Assembly (NCBI GenBank): GCA_002438805.1 | Contig: DJQV01000022.1 | Location: 1-35,260 of the forward strand | Length of the DNA stretch: 35,260 nucleotides | Direction of reading: 5' to 3' | From: Bacteroidales bacterium UBA6377 | Lineage (GTDB): Bacteria > Bacteroidota > Bacteroidia > Bacteroidales > UBA932 | Part shown: positions 24,457 to 34,232 of the stretch, one piece after another | Numbering within the stretch: the first letter of the stretch is position 1 | How the letters are laid out: the number at the start of each line of letters is the position of its first letter | Notes under the pieces: model-generated | What the model was told of the DNA's origin: nothing | The model's database searches: none | The model's input: only the letters and a program-made list of their open reading frames with translations | Position numbers and translations under genes: made by a program

Positions 24457-26427
24457 TTATCTGTTTCTTTGTTCAATTTCTTTCACCGGAATCTCGAATT
24501 CTTCACTGAACGAGCCGTTGGTGAGTAATACTTTGACCGCTGTGCCGTCCGGGACGCTCAGTCCCTCCTTGACCGGCAGGGTCAGGGTGCGGCGGTCTTT
24601 CAGTTTGGAAATGTCTAATTTGTATGTTTTACCCTTGACAGGGTCTGTCCAGCTGACGCTGCCCGTGATGTCCCCGGTGAGGGCCTCGCGCAGGCGGATG
24701 CTGAACCTGGCAGGACCGTTGGAGGCTATTGCCTGAGGGAAGCTCCATCTTGCCCATGCCACTGACGATGCCTCGCGGGAGGCCTTGTCAAGTGCTGCCT
24801 CCTTTTCTGGGTCGGCCTCCGGCACGCTTCCGAGATACTCGAACGCTCCTATGTCGGTCTTGCCGTCATACAGAGGCTGTCCGAAGAAGTCGCGACGGCC
24901 GTTGTCCGGGATGTAGACTCCCGCACCGATGCACGGGGAGTCCGCTCGGAGCATATAGCCCTTGAGAGTGCACAGACCGTCCCCTCCGGTGCCAGGCGCC
25001 ACGAACTTCGGGTCTGCGACCAGAGCCTGCGGATCATCCGGGATGCCGCTTTTCCACGGGCCGAAGTAGCAGTTGGCAAGGAACATGCTTCCTGCCGGGA
25101 GGTCGGGCTTGAGGGTGTCGTCGAACTTCCTCTCCCAGGTGTAGCCTGTGGAGTATGCGGTGCGGAAACGTCCCTGTCCGGTGGCGTAGAAGATGTTGTT
25201 GACGAAGCGGGCCCCTAGGTCATTGATGTCCTTGGCGCTCTCCGGGAAGTCACCCCTGAAGAAATCAAGGTCAAGCAGGCCGTGGTCTACATAGAACACG
25301 TTGTTGTAGAGGATGTTGTTGTCACCCTTGAGACTGCCCTGCATCTGTACGAGGTGGGTCTTGTCGTTCTCGGAAATGTTGTAGCGGGCCACGTTCTCGA
25401 AGATGTTGTACATCAGCAGCAGGAACCCGTGGTTCTCCTTGCTGTAGTTGTACTGGGCGATGCACCTCTTGCAGTTGAAGTCAAAGTCGTAGGCAAAGCC
25501 GTCACCGTTGTAGAGGTTGCGGCCGGTGTCGTAGACTTCGTTGAACTGCATGATGGTCTCCTCGGTGTCCTGAATCCAGCATGCGGCCACGTGCGGCCAC
25601 CAACCGTCATCTCCCGGGAGATCTGGAGCTCCGGCCCTGAGGCAGCTGCGGCGGATGACGTTGTACTCGATCAGGCCGCGGTACGGGCCGTTGACGAAGA
25701 TCCCGTCGCCGCCGAGGTTGTCCATGCGGTTCTTGCGTACCACCACGTTGTCCCTGGCTCCCCAGCAGACGATGCCGCACTTGTCGATACGCTCGATAGT
25801 GTTGCCCTCGATACGCACGTCATTGATAGTGGACGGTTTGTAGGACGGGTCGCGGAACGATTCGCGGTCACGCAGAATCCTGACGAGGATGGCGGAACTG
25901 TAGTAGCCCACGTTGTCCCCGCGTCCCCCCATCTGTCCCCAGATGTCGTGGATGTAGTTGTCCTCGATGACGATGTGCCGGATGTCGTTGCCCTGTCCGG
26001 AGGCTGTCACGGCTATGCCCTGACGGCCCGTCCCGATCTTGAACGGGGCACCGGAAGTGACTTCCATGCCCTTGACCTCCCAGTAAGAGATGTTTTCGAG
26101 CAGGATGCCGGCACCTTCAGCCTCACCGAAATCGATGACAGGCCGCTCCCCGCCCCCGTAGGAGGAGAGGACGATTGGATTGCCCTCCGAGCCGGAGCCG
26201 CGGGGCTTGAGCTGCCCCTTGAAAGTGGCCCCGGATTCGAAGAGAATCTTGTCTCCGGGCTGGAAGACCGTGCCGTTTACTTTGGCGATGGTCTTCCAGG
26301 CACCCTCGACAGAGAGTCCGTCCGAGCTGTCATCCCCACCCGGCGACACGAAGTACGTCCTCTGCTGCGCAGAGAGCGACAAGGTGAGGAGGGAGAGCAG
26401 GATGAGAGTTGAACTTTTTTTGAACAT
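24457..26427 (-). CDS. Secreted parallel beta-helix protein, paralogue 1
   Basis: 656 residues from the ATG at 26427 (a GTG one codon earlier is possible). It has a signal peptide ending near LSLSAQ and the same layout as the next gene: opening TYFVSPGGDDSSDGLS, beta-helix rungs, and a C-terminal beta domain after TDIGAFEYLG. The most conserved block between the two, around CKRC.AQYNYSKENHGFLLLMY and DKTHLVQMQGSLK, includes His, Asp, Lys and Glu residues that could be catalytic. Nucleotide identity across that block is around 90% by eye, but the N and C termini differ much more. It starts 5 bp after the GH51 gene stop codon. Family assignment is open between polysaccharide lyase and GH120/GH141-like hydrolase. 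Confidence 0.85.
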   Translation of the reverse strand: MFKKSSTLILLSLLTLSLSAQQRTYFVSPGGDDSSDGLSVEGAWKTIAKVNGTVFQPGDKILFESGATFKGQLKPRGSGSEGNPIVLSSYGGGERPVIDFGEAEGAGILLENISYWEVKGMEVTSGAPFKIGTGRQGIAVTASGQGNDIRHIVIEDNYIHDIWGQMGGRGDNVGYYSSAILVRILRDRESFRDPSYKPSTINDVRIEGNTIERIDKCGIVCWGARDNVVVRKNRMDNLGGDGIFVNGPYRGLIEYNVIRRSCLRAGAPDLPGDDGWWPHVAACWIQDTEETIMQFNEVYDTGRNLYNGDGFAYDFDFNCKRCIAQYNYSKENHGFLLLMYNIFENVARYNISENDKTHLVQMQGSLKGDNNILYNNVFYVDHGLLDLDFFRGDFPESAKDINDLGARFVNNIFYATGQGRFRTAYSTGYTWERKFDDTLKPDLPAGSMFLANCYFGPWKSGIPDDPQALVADPKFVAPGTGGDGLCTLKGYMLRADSPCIGAGVYIPDNGRRDFFGQPLYDGKTDIGAFEYLGSVPEADPEKEAALDKASREASSVAWARWSFPQAIASNGPARFSIRLREALTGDITGSVSWTDPVKGKTYKLDISKLKDRRTLTLPVKEGLSVPDGTAVKVLLTNGSFSEEFEIPVKEIEQRNR

Positions 26428-26432
26428 CACTA

Positions 26433-28577
26433 TTATTTTTTGACAAACACAACTCTGTTGACGGAAAGTGGCTTGACATCGATGCTTTTTGCACTCTTTA
26501 TGCTGCGGGTGCTGAAGCTGATGTCAGAATGGTCAGCATAGGCGCGTGAGAGCCTGTCCGGTGCTGAAACATCCTCTATTCTGACGGCCTTGTAGCCTTT
26601 CGGAACTGAAAGGTTGAAAGTCAGAGGTTCGGTTGACTTGTTGACCAGATAGACATTCATGCCTTCTGAAGTCTCGCATGCGGAGAGTTTCACAAGTTCA
26701 TTCTTTGAGCGTCGGTTGACGATGAGAGGGAAGTTCACCTCTGTGGCTGCAACATTGTGAACCCTCTCAGGCATGCTTCCTGCTTTAGGCTTCATGTTGG
26801 TTTTCATCTCGGTTGCAAGAGGATATTCATCATCCCTCTGTGCGAAGAAGCGGAACACTTCACCCATCGGGGAGAGCCAAGCGGCTTCCTTGGATGACTC
26901 TATCACATTCTGACCCCAGGTGTTGACACAGTTGTTGAAGTTTGCGAGGTAGTATTCGCCGCCATAGGACATGTAATCCATCAGCTGTCCCGCTCCATTG
27001 AGGGCGTAGAACCAATGTATCTGCCTGTATGAAAGCACTTTCTTGTAGTCGTTGACGAGTGAAGGTCTCCAACCGTAGAACTGAGGCACTTCCGGATCAT
27101 CGAAAGGCTCCGGTGAGGCTGAGTTGGCAAGCCACTCGGTGTTGACAAGCTTGATGTCGGTGCCGTGTTTCTTGTTGTAAGCCCTGATGGAGTCGAGAAC
27201 CTTGCTGACGAATTCAGGTTGTCCGTTGCGGGCTATGAGATAGTCGATATAAGGTCCTGCGATCTCCAACTGCTGGTCGATGTAATACGAACTGTTTGAG
27301 AATGAATATGTCATCATCATGAGTTCGATGTCTGGATCGACGGCTTTCATGGCCTTGGCGAAGTCAACGGTGTATCTGGCATACTGGAGAGGGGTCCACT
27401 TGCGTCCTGCCTCGTTGTCCATTTCGAACATACGGACTTTGCGGGTGCGTGTGGCGCCGTTGCTCTGACGGAACTTGCCCATTGGGGTGTCATCGGCACC
27501 ATTGAGGTACTCGACGAACTCGGCAGCCTTGAACGGGGTGCTGGTCATCATGTTGATGCAGATCTGCGGTTCGCAGCCGACCTCATCGCAGAGTTCGAGG
27601 AACTCGTCAATGGAGGCGTCGTTGTCGTCGAAGCCGCCCCAGTAGTAGCTTGAAGTAGTAGGGCGAAGATCCTGCGGGCCTACATAGTTGCGCCACTGGT
27701 AGAAGCTGGCGTAGCATCCGCCAGGATATCTCAGGACAGGAACCTTGATCTCCTTGAGGAGGTCGATGACATCCTGTCTCCAACCCTTGAAGTTGTCTGA
27801 AGGCATGAGAGAGCAGCAGGACAGACACATGTTCCCTTTCCACTCGTAACTGAGTTCAAGGATCGCGTTTCCGGTAAAACCGAGATCAGGAATGCGGCAG
27901 GTGAATGTCTGCTGGTATGCCCTCATCGGGAAGGACTGCTGATACAATATGCGTCCAGGGTCGTTCTGGTCTCTGAGTATTACCTCGAAAGGCATTTCGA
28001 TATCTTCCTGACCTTCGAGCGGCTTGAATCCCGGGAGAGAGGCCGAAAGTTTCGGATATGTCTGTCTGATGCCTGCCAACAGACGGAAGTCGTAGGATCT
28101 TCCTTTTTCCAGATAGATTCCTTTCTGGGCAATGCCGGCACGTTTGTCGTTAGGCTTGGTCATCTGCAGCGAGCCGTTGCCCTTGTATGATTCAGCACCG
28201 ATGATCCATGAGAGCGTCATCAGTTCCGGATCGGTCACTGTCCAGTCGTCTTCATCGTATCCGCTGTGCCAGAACGGGGCGTTTGAGTTGTACATCTCCT
28301 TGGAGAACATCCACCACTGCTGTGTAGCTTCCATGTCTCCGAATGCCGGGATGGTGCCCGGAAGCTGGAAACTGCGGTTGTACACCATCTCGGACCACAT
28401 TCCGCTGACTTGGCGACCGAATCCAGCCTCGACGAAATTACCGAAAACGAATGGGCTGATCTCTCTCTCGGAGAGCCGTGTGAGGGATACTTCTCCCTTA
28501 ACTTTGTTGGACGTCCCGCCCAGGGCTGGCCACAAAGTGGCCAGACCGAGCGCGGCGACGAGTAATGTTTTTTTCAT
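26433..28577 (-). CDS. GH51-like alpha-L-arabinofuranosidase
   Basis: Expected to release terminal alpha-L-arabinofuranose from arabinan, arabinoxylan or arabinogalactan. 714 residues, longer than the roughly 500 of classical GH51 because of an inserted carbohydrate-binding-like domain (about 90-255). Signal peptide about 1-20. GH51 features: FGNFVEAGFGRQVSGMWSEMVYNRSF (family opening), VLRYPGGCYASFYQWRNYVGP, acid/base Glu389 in FEMDNEAG, nucleophile Glu481 in VNTEW, and a C-terminal beta-sandwich with the typical end (SINVNRVVFVKK-like). The barrel is divergent: the His after the strand-6 region common in GH51 is not evident in YIDYLIARNGQPEF. It starts 21 bp after susD and belongs to the PUL 2 operon. 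Confidence 0.83.
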   Translation of the reverse strand: MKKTLLVAALGLATLWPALGGTSNKVKGEVSLTRLSEREISPFVFGNFVEAGFGRQVSGMWSEMVYNRSFQLPGTIPAFGDMEATQQWWMFSKEMYNSNAPFWHSGYDEDDWTVTDPELMTLSWIIGAESYKGNGSLQMTKPNDKRAGIAQKGIYLEKGRSYDFRLLAGIRQTYPKLSASLPGFKPLEGQEDIEMPFEVILRDQNDPGRILYQQSFPMRAYQQTFTCRIPDLGFTGNAILELSYEWKGNMCLSCCSLMPSDNFKGWRQDVIDLLKEIKVPVLRYPGGCYASFYQWRNYVGPQDLRPTTSSYYWGGFDDNDASIDEFLELCDEVGCEPQICINMMTSTPFKAAEFVEYLNGADDTPMGKFRQSNGATRTRKVRMFEMDNEAGRKWTPLQYARYTVDFAKAMKAVDPDIELMMMTYSFSNSSYYIDQQLEIAGPYIDYLIARNGQPEFVSKVLDSIRAYNKKHGTDIKLVNTEWLANSASPEPFDDPEVPQFYGWRPSLVNDYKKVLSYRQIHWFYALNGAGQLMDYMSYGGEYYLANFNNCVNTWGQNVIESSKEAAWLSPMGEVFRFFAQRDDEYPLATEMKTNMKPKAGSMPERVHNVAATEVNFPLIVNRRSKNELVKLSACETSEGMNVYLVNKSTEPLTFNLSVPKGYKAVRIEDVSAPDRLSRAYADHSDISFSTRSIKSAKSIDVKPLSVNRVVFVKK

Positions 28578-28598
28578 TCTGAAAAGTATGTATGTCTA

Positions 28599-30317
28599 TT
28601 ATTTGGAGTATCCTGGATTCTGCTCAAGGGTGTATTCGCCCTTGTAGTAGGATGCATCGATGGCTACCTTAGGTATAGGCAGATGAGAATGATATTCCTT
28701 GACATTCAAGCCTTTCTCGTGCTTAGAAGCATCGTTGCCATAGTTTTTGTAGTACTCTGACATCACCTTTACAAGACGCCCTGTCCTTGCAAGGTCGAAG
28801 TAGCGGTCATACTCAAGTGCGAGTTCCACGCGGCGCTCATGGTATATTGCTTCACGAAGCTCATCCTTGTTGGTGGTCGTCACCTCAGGAAGTGCATTCG
28901 GGTCATCTCCACTACGTCTTGCCCTACCGCGTACTTTCTCAAGGTAGGTGAGAGCTTCGCCGCTCTTGCCAAGTTCGTTGCAGCCTTCCGCCATATAGAG
29001 AAGAATGTTCGCCCAGCGGAGAACGATCTGGTTACGAGGAAGGTCGTCTTCCCATGAGTCGTCAGTCCTGTATGCAAAAGGAACATAATCTTTCTTGCCC
29101 TGATATCCGGAGAAGGATGAAAGGTTGAAGTGAGTATGACCGTCATAATATTCATTCGGGGCGATTACAGTGGCCTTTAGGCGAGGATCACCTGGCTCGA
29201 ATGCATTCACAAGGTCGAGTGTAGGGCAGTGCAGAGACCAGCCTGTCCACTTCTTGAGATATCCCTTAGGGGTACCGTCGGAGTTGATATTGTCCGGGAA
29301 CTCCTCAAGCATCTTGTTATAGACGAAGTCGTAGATGTCCTTGCCATTGATGTTGTGCAGAGTGGTCACGCTCGGATTGAGGTCAGCATTGGTGATGCCA
29401 GCGTCGTGCCCGTAGAATGAAGAGTTGTTTCCGTCGTTGTCAGAACCCCATCCTGTCTTGGATGTTGCGAACTGGATGGAGAAGCAGCACTCTTTACCAT
29501 TCTCGTTCTCCATGCTGAAAATGTCCGCGAAGTTGTCTTCAAGTTCGAAGTAGTTCTCCTTCTCCATCTCCTTTACGAGATCATAGAGTTTTTGCCATGT
29601 CTCGTTCTGCTTGTTGTAGCTTGCGTGGTAGGCATAGGTGCGTGCGAGCATGGCGAGGGCAGCACCCTTGGTGGCGCGGCCGCGTTCACTTGAGTTCCAA
29701 GTTCTCGGAAGTCCGGCAGCAGCCTCTTCGAAGCCTTTCTCCACGAACTCCCATGTTTCCTCCTCGGAAGAGCGTGGGGTGAAGAATTCCTCGTACTGGA
29801 GAACATGGTCGATGACAGGCACGCCTCCGAACTGTCGTGTGAGATTGAAGTATGCGAGGCTGCGGATGAACTTGGCCTCGGCTATATAGCGCTCGGCGTT
29901 ATTGATCTGGTTGCTGTTCTTGGTGATGTTCTCGATGGCGTAGTTTGCCGTCGTGATGGTGAAGTAGCAGTCTTCCCAGACACTGTTCCCCGCAAATGAG
30001 TTGGACGGATCCACATCGAACCTCATCAAAGTAAGTGCATTGCCGGACCACTTTACGCCGTCGGAACGCGAGTTTCCGATTTCGGTGTCATCAGACATGT
30101 TGTCTCCGACATGGATATAGTGATACGTGCCCATGGCTCCACTTCTTCTCAAGGTGCCGTAGAGTCCCATGAGAGCAGTGTTGGCATCATTTTCGTTCTG
30201 GTAGTAGTTTTCTACCGCCAGATTGACCAGAGGCTTCTTGTCGAGCAGGTCGGAGCAGGAAGAAAGTGTAAGTGCTCCTGCAACTGCAAGTATGATCAGT
30301 GATTTATATGTTTTCAT
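28599..30317 (-). CDS. SusD-like glycan-binding lipoprotein (PUL 2)
   Basis: Surface lipoprotein that binds the target glycan and closes the partner SusC channel. 572 residues. The lipoprotein signal ends in LTLSSC with Cys21 lipidated. The N-terminal SusD region includes YIAEAKFIRSLAYFNLTRQFGGVPV, and the C-terminal SusD/RagB region includes IVLRWANILLYMAEGCNELGKSGEALTYLEKVRGRAR and RRVELALEYDRYFDLARTGRLV. It ends in the usual LPIPK...YTLEQNPGY, the hallmark terminus of the family. It begins 12 bp after the susC stop codon. The sequence differs widely from the PUL 1 SusD, so the two loci probably see different glycans. Confidence 0.96.
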   Translation of the reverse strand: MKTYKSLIILAVAGALTLSSCSDLLDKKPLVNLAVENYYQNENDANTALMGLYGTLRRSGAMGTYHYIHVGDNMSDDTEIGNSRSDGVKWSGNALTLMRFDVDPSNSFAGNSVWEDCYFTITTANYAIENITKNSNQINNAERYIAEAKFIRSLAYFNLTRQFGGVPVIDHVLQYEEFFTPRSSEEETWEFVEKGFEEAAAGLPRTWNSSERGRATKGAALAMLARTYAYHASYNKQNETWQKLYDLVKEMEKENYFELEDNFADIFSMENENGKECCFSIQFATSKTGWGSDNDGNNSSFYGHDAGITNADLNPSVTTLHNINGKDIYDFVYNKMLEEFPDNINSDGTPKGYLKKWTGWSLHCPTLDLVNAFEPGDPRLKATVIAPNEYYDGHTHFNLSSFSGYQGKKDYVPFAYRTDDSWEDDLPRNQIVLRWANILLYMAEGCNELGKSGEALTYLEKVRGRARRSGDDPNALPEVTTTNKDELREAIYHERRVELALEYDRYFDLARTGRLVKVMSEYYKNYGNDASKHEKGLNVKEYHSHLPIPKVAIDASYYKGEYTLEQNPGYSK

Positions 30318-30329
30318 TTCCAGTTCTGT

Positions 30330-33300
30330 TTAAAGCTTGACATTCAATCCGATGACAAAAGTACGTGGCTGCGGGTACTGACCGCGGTCTACCCCGATGC
30401 TCGGAAGTTCAGGGTCAACTCCTGAATATTTGGTCAGGGTAAGGAGGTTGTCAGCAGAGACATAGAGTCTCATGCCAGGGAACTTCTTGCCGAAATCGAA
30501 GTTGTATCCGATCTGGAGAGTCTTCAGGCGGAAATATGAGCCATCCTCGATGTACATTGTGGAAGGAGACCAGTTGCGGTTGTTCCTTGCGGTTCCGCCA
30601 CCTGCGTCTGCAAGCATGATAGGAGTTGTATCGGAGGTGCCTTCACCGTCCCATGCTGTCATGTAAGTCTTGGCGAGCACATTCTGGCGTCCGTCGAATT
30701 TGTTGAAATAAAACTTTGAAGCGTTAAAAATATCGTTACCGACTGTGCCTTGGAAGAGCATTGAGAGGTCGAAATTCTTCCATGAGGCATTGAATGAGAT
30801 TCCGAAGGTGGCGGCAGGATTAGGATCACCGATGCGGACATAGTCGCTTTTATCGATTGCACCGTCTCCATTGATGTCACGGAATATGGAGTCTCCAGGT
30901 TTGGCATCCGGCATGATCATCTTCCCTTCGGAATTCTTGTAGTTGTTGATCTGCTCCTGATTCTGGAAGATTCCGAGGAATTCATAGCCATAGAACTGTC
31001 CGTAAGGGAGACCTACATAAGAGCGGATTATGTTTGAGAACTGGGACGAGAAGTCCATGAGGGCGTTGTCGTATGCGAAGCCGCTCTGAAGTACGCCTGA
31101 AGATCCGAGATCTTTGACATTGTTCCTGACGAATGAAGCGTTGGCATCGATGCTGTAGGAGAAGTCACCAAGGTCGTCTTTCCAACCGAGCACGATTTCG
31201 ATACCCTTATTCTCAATGCCGCCGACATTACGGACGAATGAACCGGTTCCGGAAGTTCTAGGGACGGTTTCGTAAAGGAGGATGTTGTCAGTGGTGCGGA
31301 TGTATGCATCTACGGATGCGGTGAGCTTGCTGTTGATGAAAGCGAAGTCAATACCGATATTGGACTGTTCCGAAGTCTCCCACTGGAGATCGCGGTTACC
31401 AAGGCCTGAAGGCGTGGAGCCGTTGACGCGGTGTTTGTCATCGCCGAGATTGTAATACCTCTCCTGAACGATATTGGTCTGATAAGGGTAGGATGAACCT
31501 ATGCGCTCGTTTCCAATCTGTCCCCAACCGAGACGCAGTTTGGCGGAGTTGAACCACTCAGGTGCGTGCTCCTTGAAGAGAGGCTCTTCAGAAACCTTCC
31601 ATGCAAACGCTCCAGAAGGGAAGTATCCCCATTTCTTTGAGTCTACGAAGCGTGAAGAACCGTCAGCGCGGAATGAGGCGGTGAAAAGGTAACGGTCAAG
31701 AAGGTTGTAGTTGATACGTCCGAGGTATGAGAGCATGCCAAGGGCGGACGCGCTTCCGCCGAGGTATGGTGACGTGTCAGAGGCGGCGTCAAAATAGCGG
31801 AACTGCTCGGCTTCACTAGGAAGGTTCTTCTTGTTACCGGAATACCACTCATAGTAGTAGTCGCGTGCGGACATGGCAGCCATGACGGAGATGTCATGCA
31901 CTCCAACCTTCTTGCTGTAGGTCAGCATGTTTTCCCATGTCCAGTCTGTTGAGAAGCTGGTTGTGCGACTGGTTGCGGTGTTGCCGCTTGCGATGTTTGA
32001 GGTCTCGAAGTAGATAGGGGTGAAGTTGGAATTGAGGTCAATGTTGTACTTGTACCCGAATCTTGAGGTGAAAACGAAATCCTTGAGGAACTTGACATCT
32101 GCGCTGAAGTTACCTACGAGGAAGTTGCGTTTGTTGACGGCGTAGTTGCGGGAGATTGCGCCTGCAGGGTTGGCCATACGCATCGCCGTGATGCCTGAGT
32201 AGTAGTTTGTCACATCATCCCATACCGGTACATCAGGTGGTGCGATAAGGGAGAAGAGGAAGATGGAATTGTTGTTGGTTCCGTCCGCTCCAAGAGGATT
32301 GGCCTTGGAGAATGTTCCGTTGAGCGACGCTCTGAAAGTAAGGAAATCAAGAGGCTTATACTCAGAGTTTGAACTGAGAGTGAAGCGGTCGAAGTTGGTA
32401 GACTTCACTGTTCCCTGACGGCTGAAGTAGCCTGCGCTGAACATGGTCTTTGTCTTTTCAGTGCCGGCGGAGAGCCTTATGGAGTAGTTCTGGTACTTAC
32501 CGGTGCGCATGGTCTCATTGAACCAGTCTGTTGTCTGGGTTGCTCCCGGATTGGTGTACTTCGGGTCGCGTCCGGTGTTGGCCAAGGCTTTGTTGGTCAT
32601 CTCGGCATACTGAGGCCCGGAGAGCATTTCCGGCTTGCGAGGGGTCATCTGTATACCATATTCGATTTTGATGTCAGTCTTGGTGGCACCCTTCTCCGCT
32701 TGCTTTGTGGTCACCATCACGACTCCGTTGGCTCCTCGTGATCCGTAGATGGCGCAAGCGGAGGCGTCCTTTAGGATCTCTATTGATGCGATGTCATTAG
32801 GGCTCAGATAGTTGATGTCGGTCATAGGGAAACCGTCGACAACGAAAAGAGGATCCGATCCGTTAGGCGAACCTGTACCGCGGATTTTAATCTCTGCCAC
32901 GGCATCAGGTGAACCGCCCGCAGTCACAATCTGCACACCTGCGGCACGTCCCTGCAGCGCTTCAATAGCATCACCGGAAGAAAGTTTCTCGATGGCTTCT
33001 CCGCCTACCGATGCGACGGAACCGGTCACATCGCTCTTCTTTACAGTACCATAGCCGATGACCACGAGCTCTTCGAGCAGGTTCTGATCTTCCTTGAGAG
33101 TGACGTTGACAGTCTCGCTAGAGCCAACTTTGACCTCCACGGTCTGGTAGCCCATGAAAGAGAATTCAAGGGTGGCCCCTACAGGGACATCCGGAAGGTT
33201 GAAAGAACCGTCCTGGTTGGTCATCATACCTGTGGTGGTGCCCTTGATTAGGACATTGACACCTGCCATAGGTCCTACAGCATCTTTTACCACGCCTTTG

Positions 33301-33416
33301 ACGGCGTGTGAGTTCTGTTGCATCAGAGCGTAAGCCGTGCTTTCCGCATAAGCGGGTCCAGCACAAAGCGACGTCATCAGCACAGCAGCAAACAACATTC
33401 TGATCTGATTCTTCAT
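30330..33416 (-). CDS. SusC-like TonB-dependent transporter (PUL 2)
   Basis: Outer-membrane oligosaccharide importer, partner of the SusD encoded next. 1028 residues. Signal peptide ending near GPAYAE (about residue 25), carboxypeptidase-D-like domain (about 40-110, VVKDAVGPMAGVNVLIKGTTTG), TonB box region LEELVVIGYGTVKKSDVTG, plug domain with IRGTGSPNGSDPLFVVDG and SIEILKDASACAIYGSRG, and a barrel ending in RTFVIGLNVKL. It is the first gene of PUL 2 and has a textbook promoter at 33467-33497, giving a leader of roughly 44 bases. Both the gene and its promoter lie inside the two inverted Rpn elements. Confidence 0.97.
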   Translation of the reverse strand: MKNQIRMLFAAVLMTSLCAGPAYAESTAYALMQQNSHAVKGVVKDAVGPMAGVNVLIKGTTTGMMTNQDGSFNLPDVPVGATLEFSFMGYQTVEVKVGSSETVNVTLKEDQNLLEELVVIGYGTVKKSDVTGSVASVGGEAIEKLSSGDAIEALQGRAAGVQIVTAGGSPDAVAEIKIRGTGSPNGSDPLFVVDGFPMTDINYLSPNDIASIEILKDASACAIYGSRGANGVVMVTTKQAEKGATKTDIKIEYGIQMTPRKPEMLSGPQYAEMTNKALANTGRDPKYTNPGATQTTDWFNETMRTGKYQNYSIRLSAGTEKTKTMFSAGYFSRQGTVKSTNFDRFTLSSNSEYKPLDFLTFRASLNGTFSKANPLGADGTNNNSIFLFSLIAPPDVPVWDDVTNYYSGITAMRMANPAGAISRNYAVNKRNFLVGNFSADVKFLKDFVFTSRFGYKYNIDLNSNFTPIYFETSNIASGNTATSRTTSFSTDWTWENMLTYSKKVGVHDISVMAAMSARDYYYEWYSGNKKNLPSEAEQFRYFDAASDTSPYLGGSASALGMLSYLGRINYNLLDRYLFTASFRADGSSRFVDSKKWGYFPSGAFAWKVSEEPLFKEHAPEWFNSAKLRLGWGQIGNERIGSSYPYQTNIVQERYYNLGDDKHRVNGSTPSGLGNRDLQWETSEQSNIGIDFAFINSKLTASVDAYIRTTDNILLYETVPRTSGTGSFVRNVGGIENKGIEIVLGWKDDLGDFSYSIDANASFVRNNVKDLGSSGVLQSGFAYDNALMDFSSQFSNIIRSYVGLPYGQFYGYEFLGIFQNQEQINNYKNSEGKMIMPDAKPGDSIFRDINGDGAIDKSDYVRIGDPNPAATFGISFNASWKNFDLSMLFQGTVGNDIFNASKFYFNKFDGRQNVLAKTYMTAWDGEGTSDTTPIMLADAGGGTARNNRNWSPSTMYIEDGSYFRLKTLQIGYNFDFGKKFPGMRLYVSADNLLTLTKYSGVDPELPSIGVDRGQYPQPRTFVIGLNVKL

Positions 33417-33466
33417 CTTGTTGATGGTTTTTAGTTTTGTTGATAAAGTGGTTAATTAAAGTGTCG

Positions 33467-33497
33467 CAAAACTAATACTTCTCAGTTGCGGCGCAAA
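33467..33497 (-). promoter_or_regulatory. PUL 2 susC promoter
   Basis: On the minus strand TTTG (33494-33497), a 19-bp spacer and TAGTTTTG (33467-33474) match the Bacteroides -33/-7 consensus exactly. The -7 element lies 50 bp upstream of the susC start. The shared motif at 33543-33558 is about 46 bp further upstream. Confidence 0.85.
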
Positions 33498-33542
33498 TGG
33501 TCTCTTGTTTCAGAATGGACTGTTTCAGGTATTTGACGGTTT

Positions 33543-33558
33543 TGAGGCGGTTTTTGGG
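33543..33558. promoter_or_regulatory. Shared upstream motif, copy near the PUL 2 susC
   Basis: On the minus strand CCCAAAAACCGCCTCA, preceded by CT and followed five bases later by GTCAAA, matching the copy at 17911-17927 upstream of the HTCS gene. Its distance from the susC -33 element is within the range where HTCS regulators usually bind. Confidence 0.4.
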
Positions 33559-33632
33559 AGAATAGAGGTGGGATTTTTCGACCCTGCCAGGTAAGCGACT
33601 CCGCGATTACGATGGTTCTATGCGCACGGGGC

Positions 33633-33678
33633 GGAGGTGGCAGGGGCTCAACACAAAAACCTCGCCCCTGTCACCTCC
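33633..33678. repeat. G-rich hairpin at the inner end of the right Rpn element
   Basis: Arms GGAGGTGGCAGGGGC (33633-33647) and GCCCCTGTCACCTCC (33664-33678) pair over 15 positions with one mismatch or G-T pair; the 16-nt loop is TCAACACAAAAACCTC. Homology with the left element stops at about this hairpin on the PUL side. Confidence 0.8.
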
Positions 33679-33970
33679 AGCCTCTGCGCCGCCAGCCAAC
33701 GCCCATTTCCCACATGGACTCACCGCCATTCTGCAGCGCTCTGCGACACCGCGTCAGCAAAGGTTGGGGCGTTTTTGTCTGTTTTTACCCCTACCTCCTG
33801 GACTGCACCAGACCCCTGCTCCACTCTCTTTCCGCCTTCAAAAGTTCACCCTCCGACCATCAAGCAGGCCTGCCGTACACCACAGCGCCTTTTTCTGTAT
33901 CGCATGTATCCGCAAGCGGCTCGCGTACAGGAGAGGACTCTTTTCTGTACCGGACGGAGAATCGCCTCAA

Positions 33971-34076
33971 GGTTATAGAGTTTTGAGGCTCCGGCGCTCT
34001 AACCTAAACACCAATATGCCGCTAGAAAGCAATTTCCGCGCAGGTTATAGCGTTTCTGCAATCTTTCTCTATAACC
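33971..34076. repeat. Paired 34-bp dyads, pair C
   Basis: GGTTATAG-N18-CTCTAACC at 33971-34004 and GGTTATAG-N18-CTATAACC at 34043-34076, 72 bp apart with a 38-bp linker. It is the inverted counterpart of pair A in the left element. Confidence 0.85.
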
Positions 34077-34232
34077 TTTTCCGGACGCCATAGTGAATCG
34101 GTGCTGTGGACACTAGACAACTTTTCACGCCCGGCGCAGATTTTTCTGTTTCTTTCGTCTTTTGAAGTTTCTTTATTGCGCGTCAGCTGGGAAAGCACTA
34201 TCATTGCGGGCGTAACAATTTAGACAAAAAAA

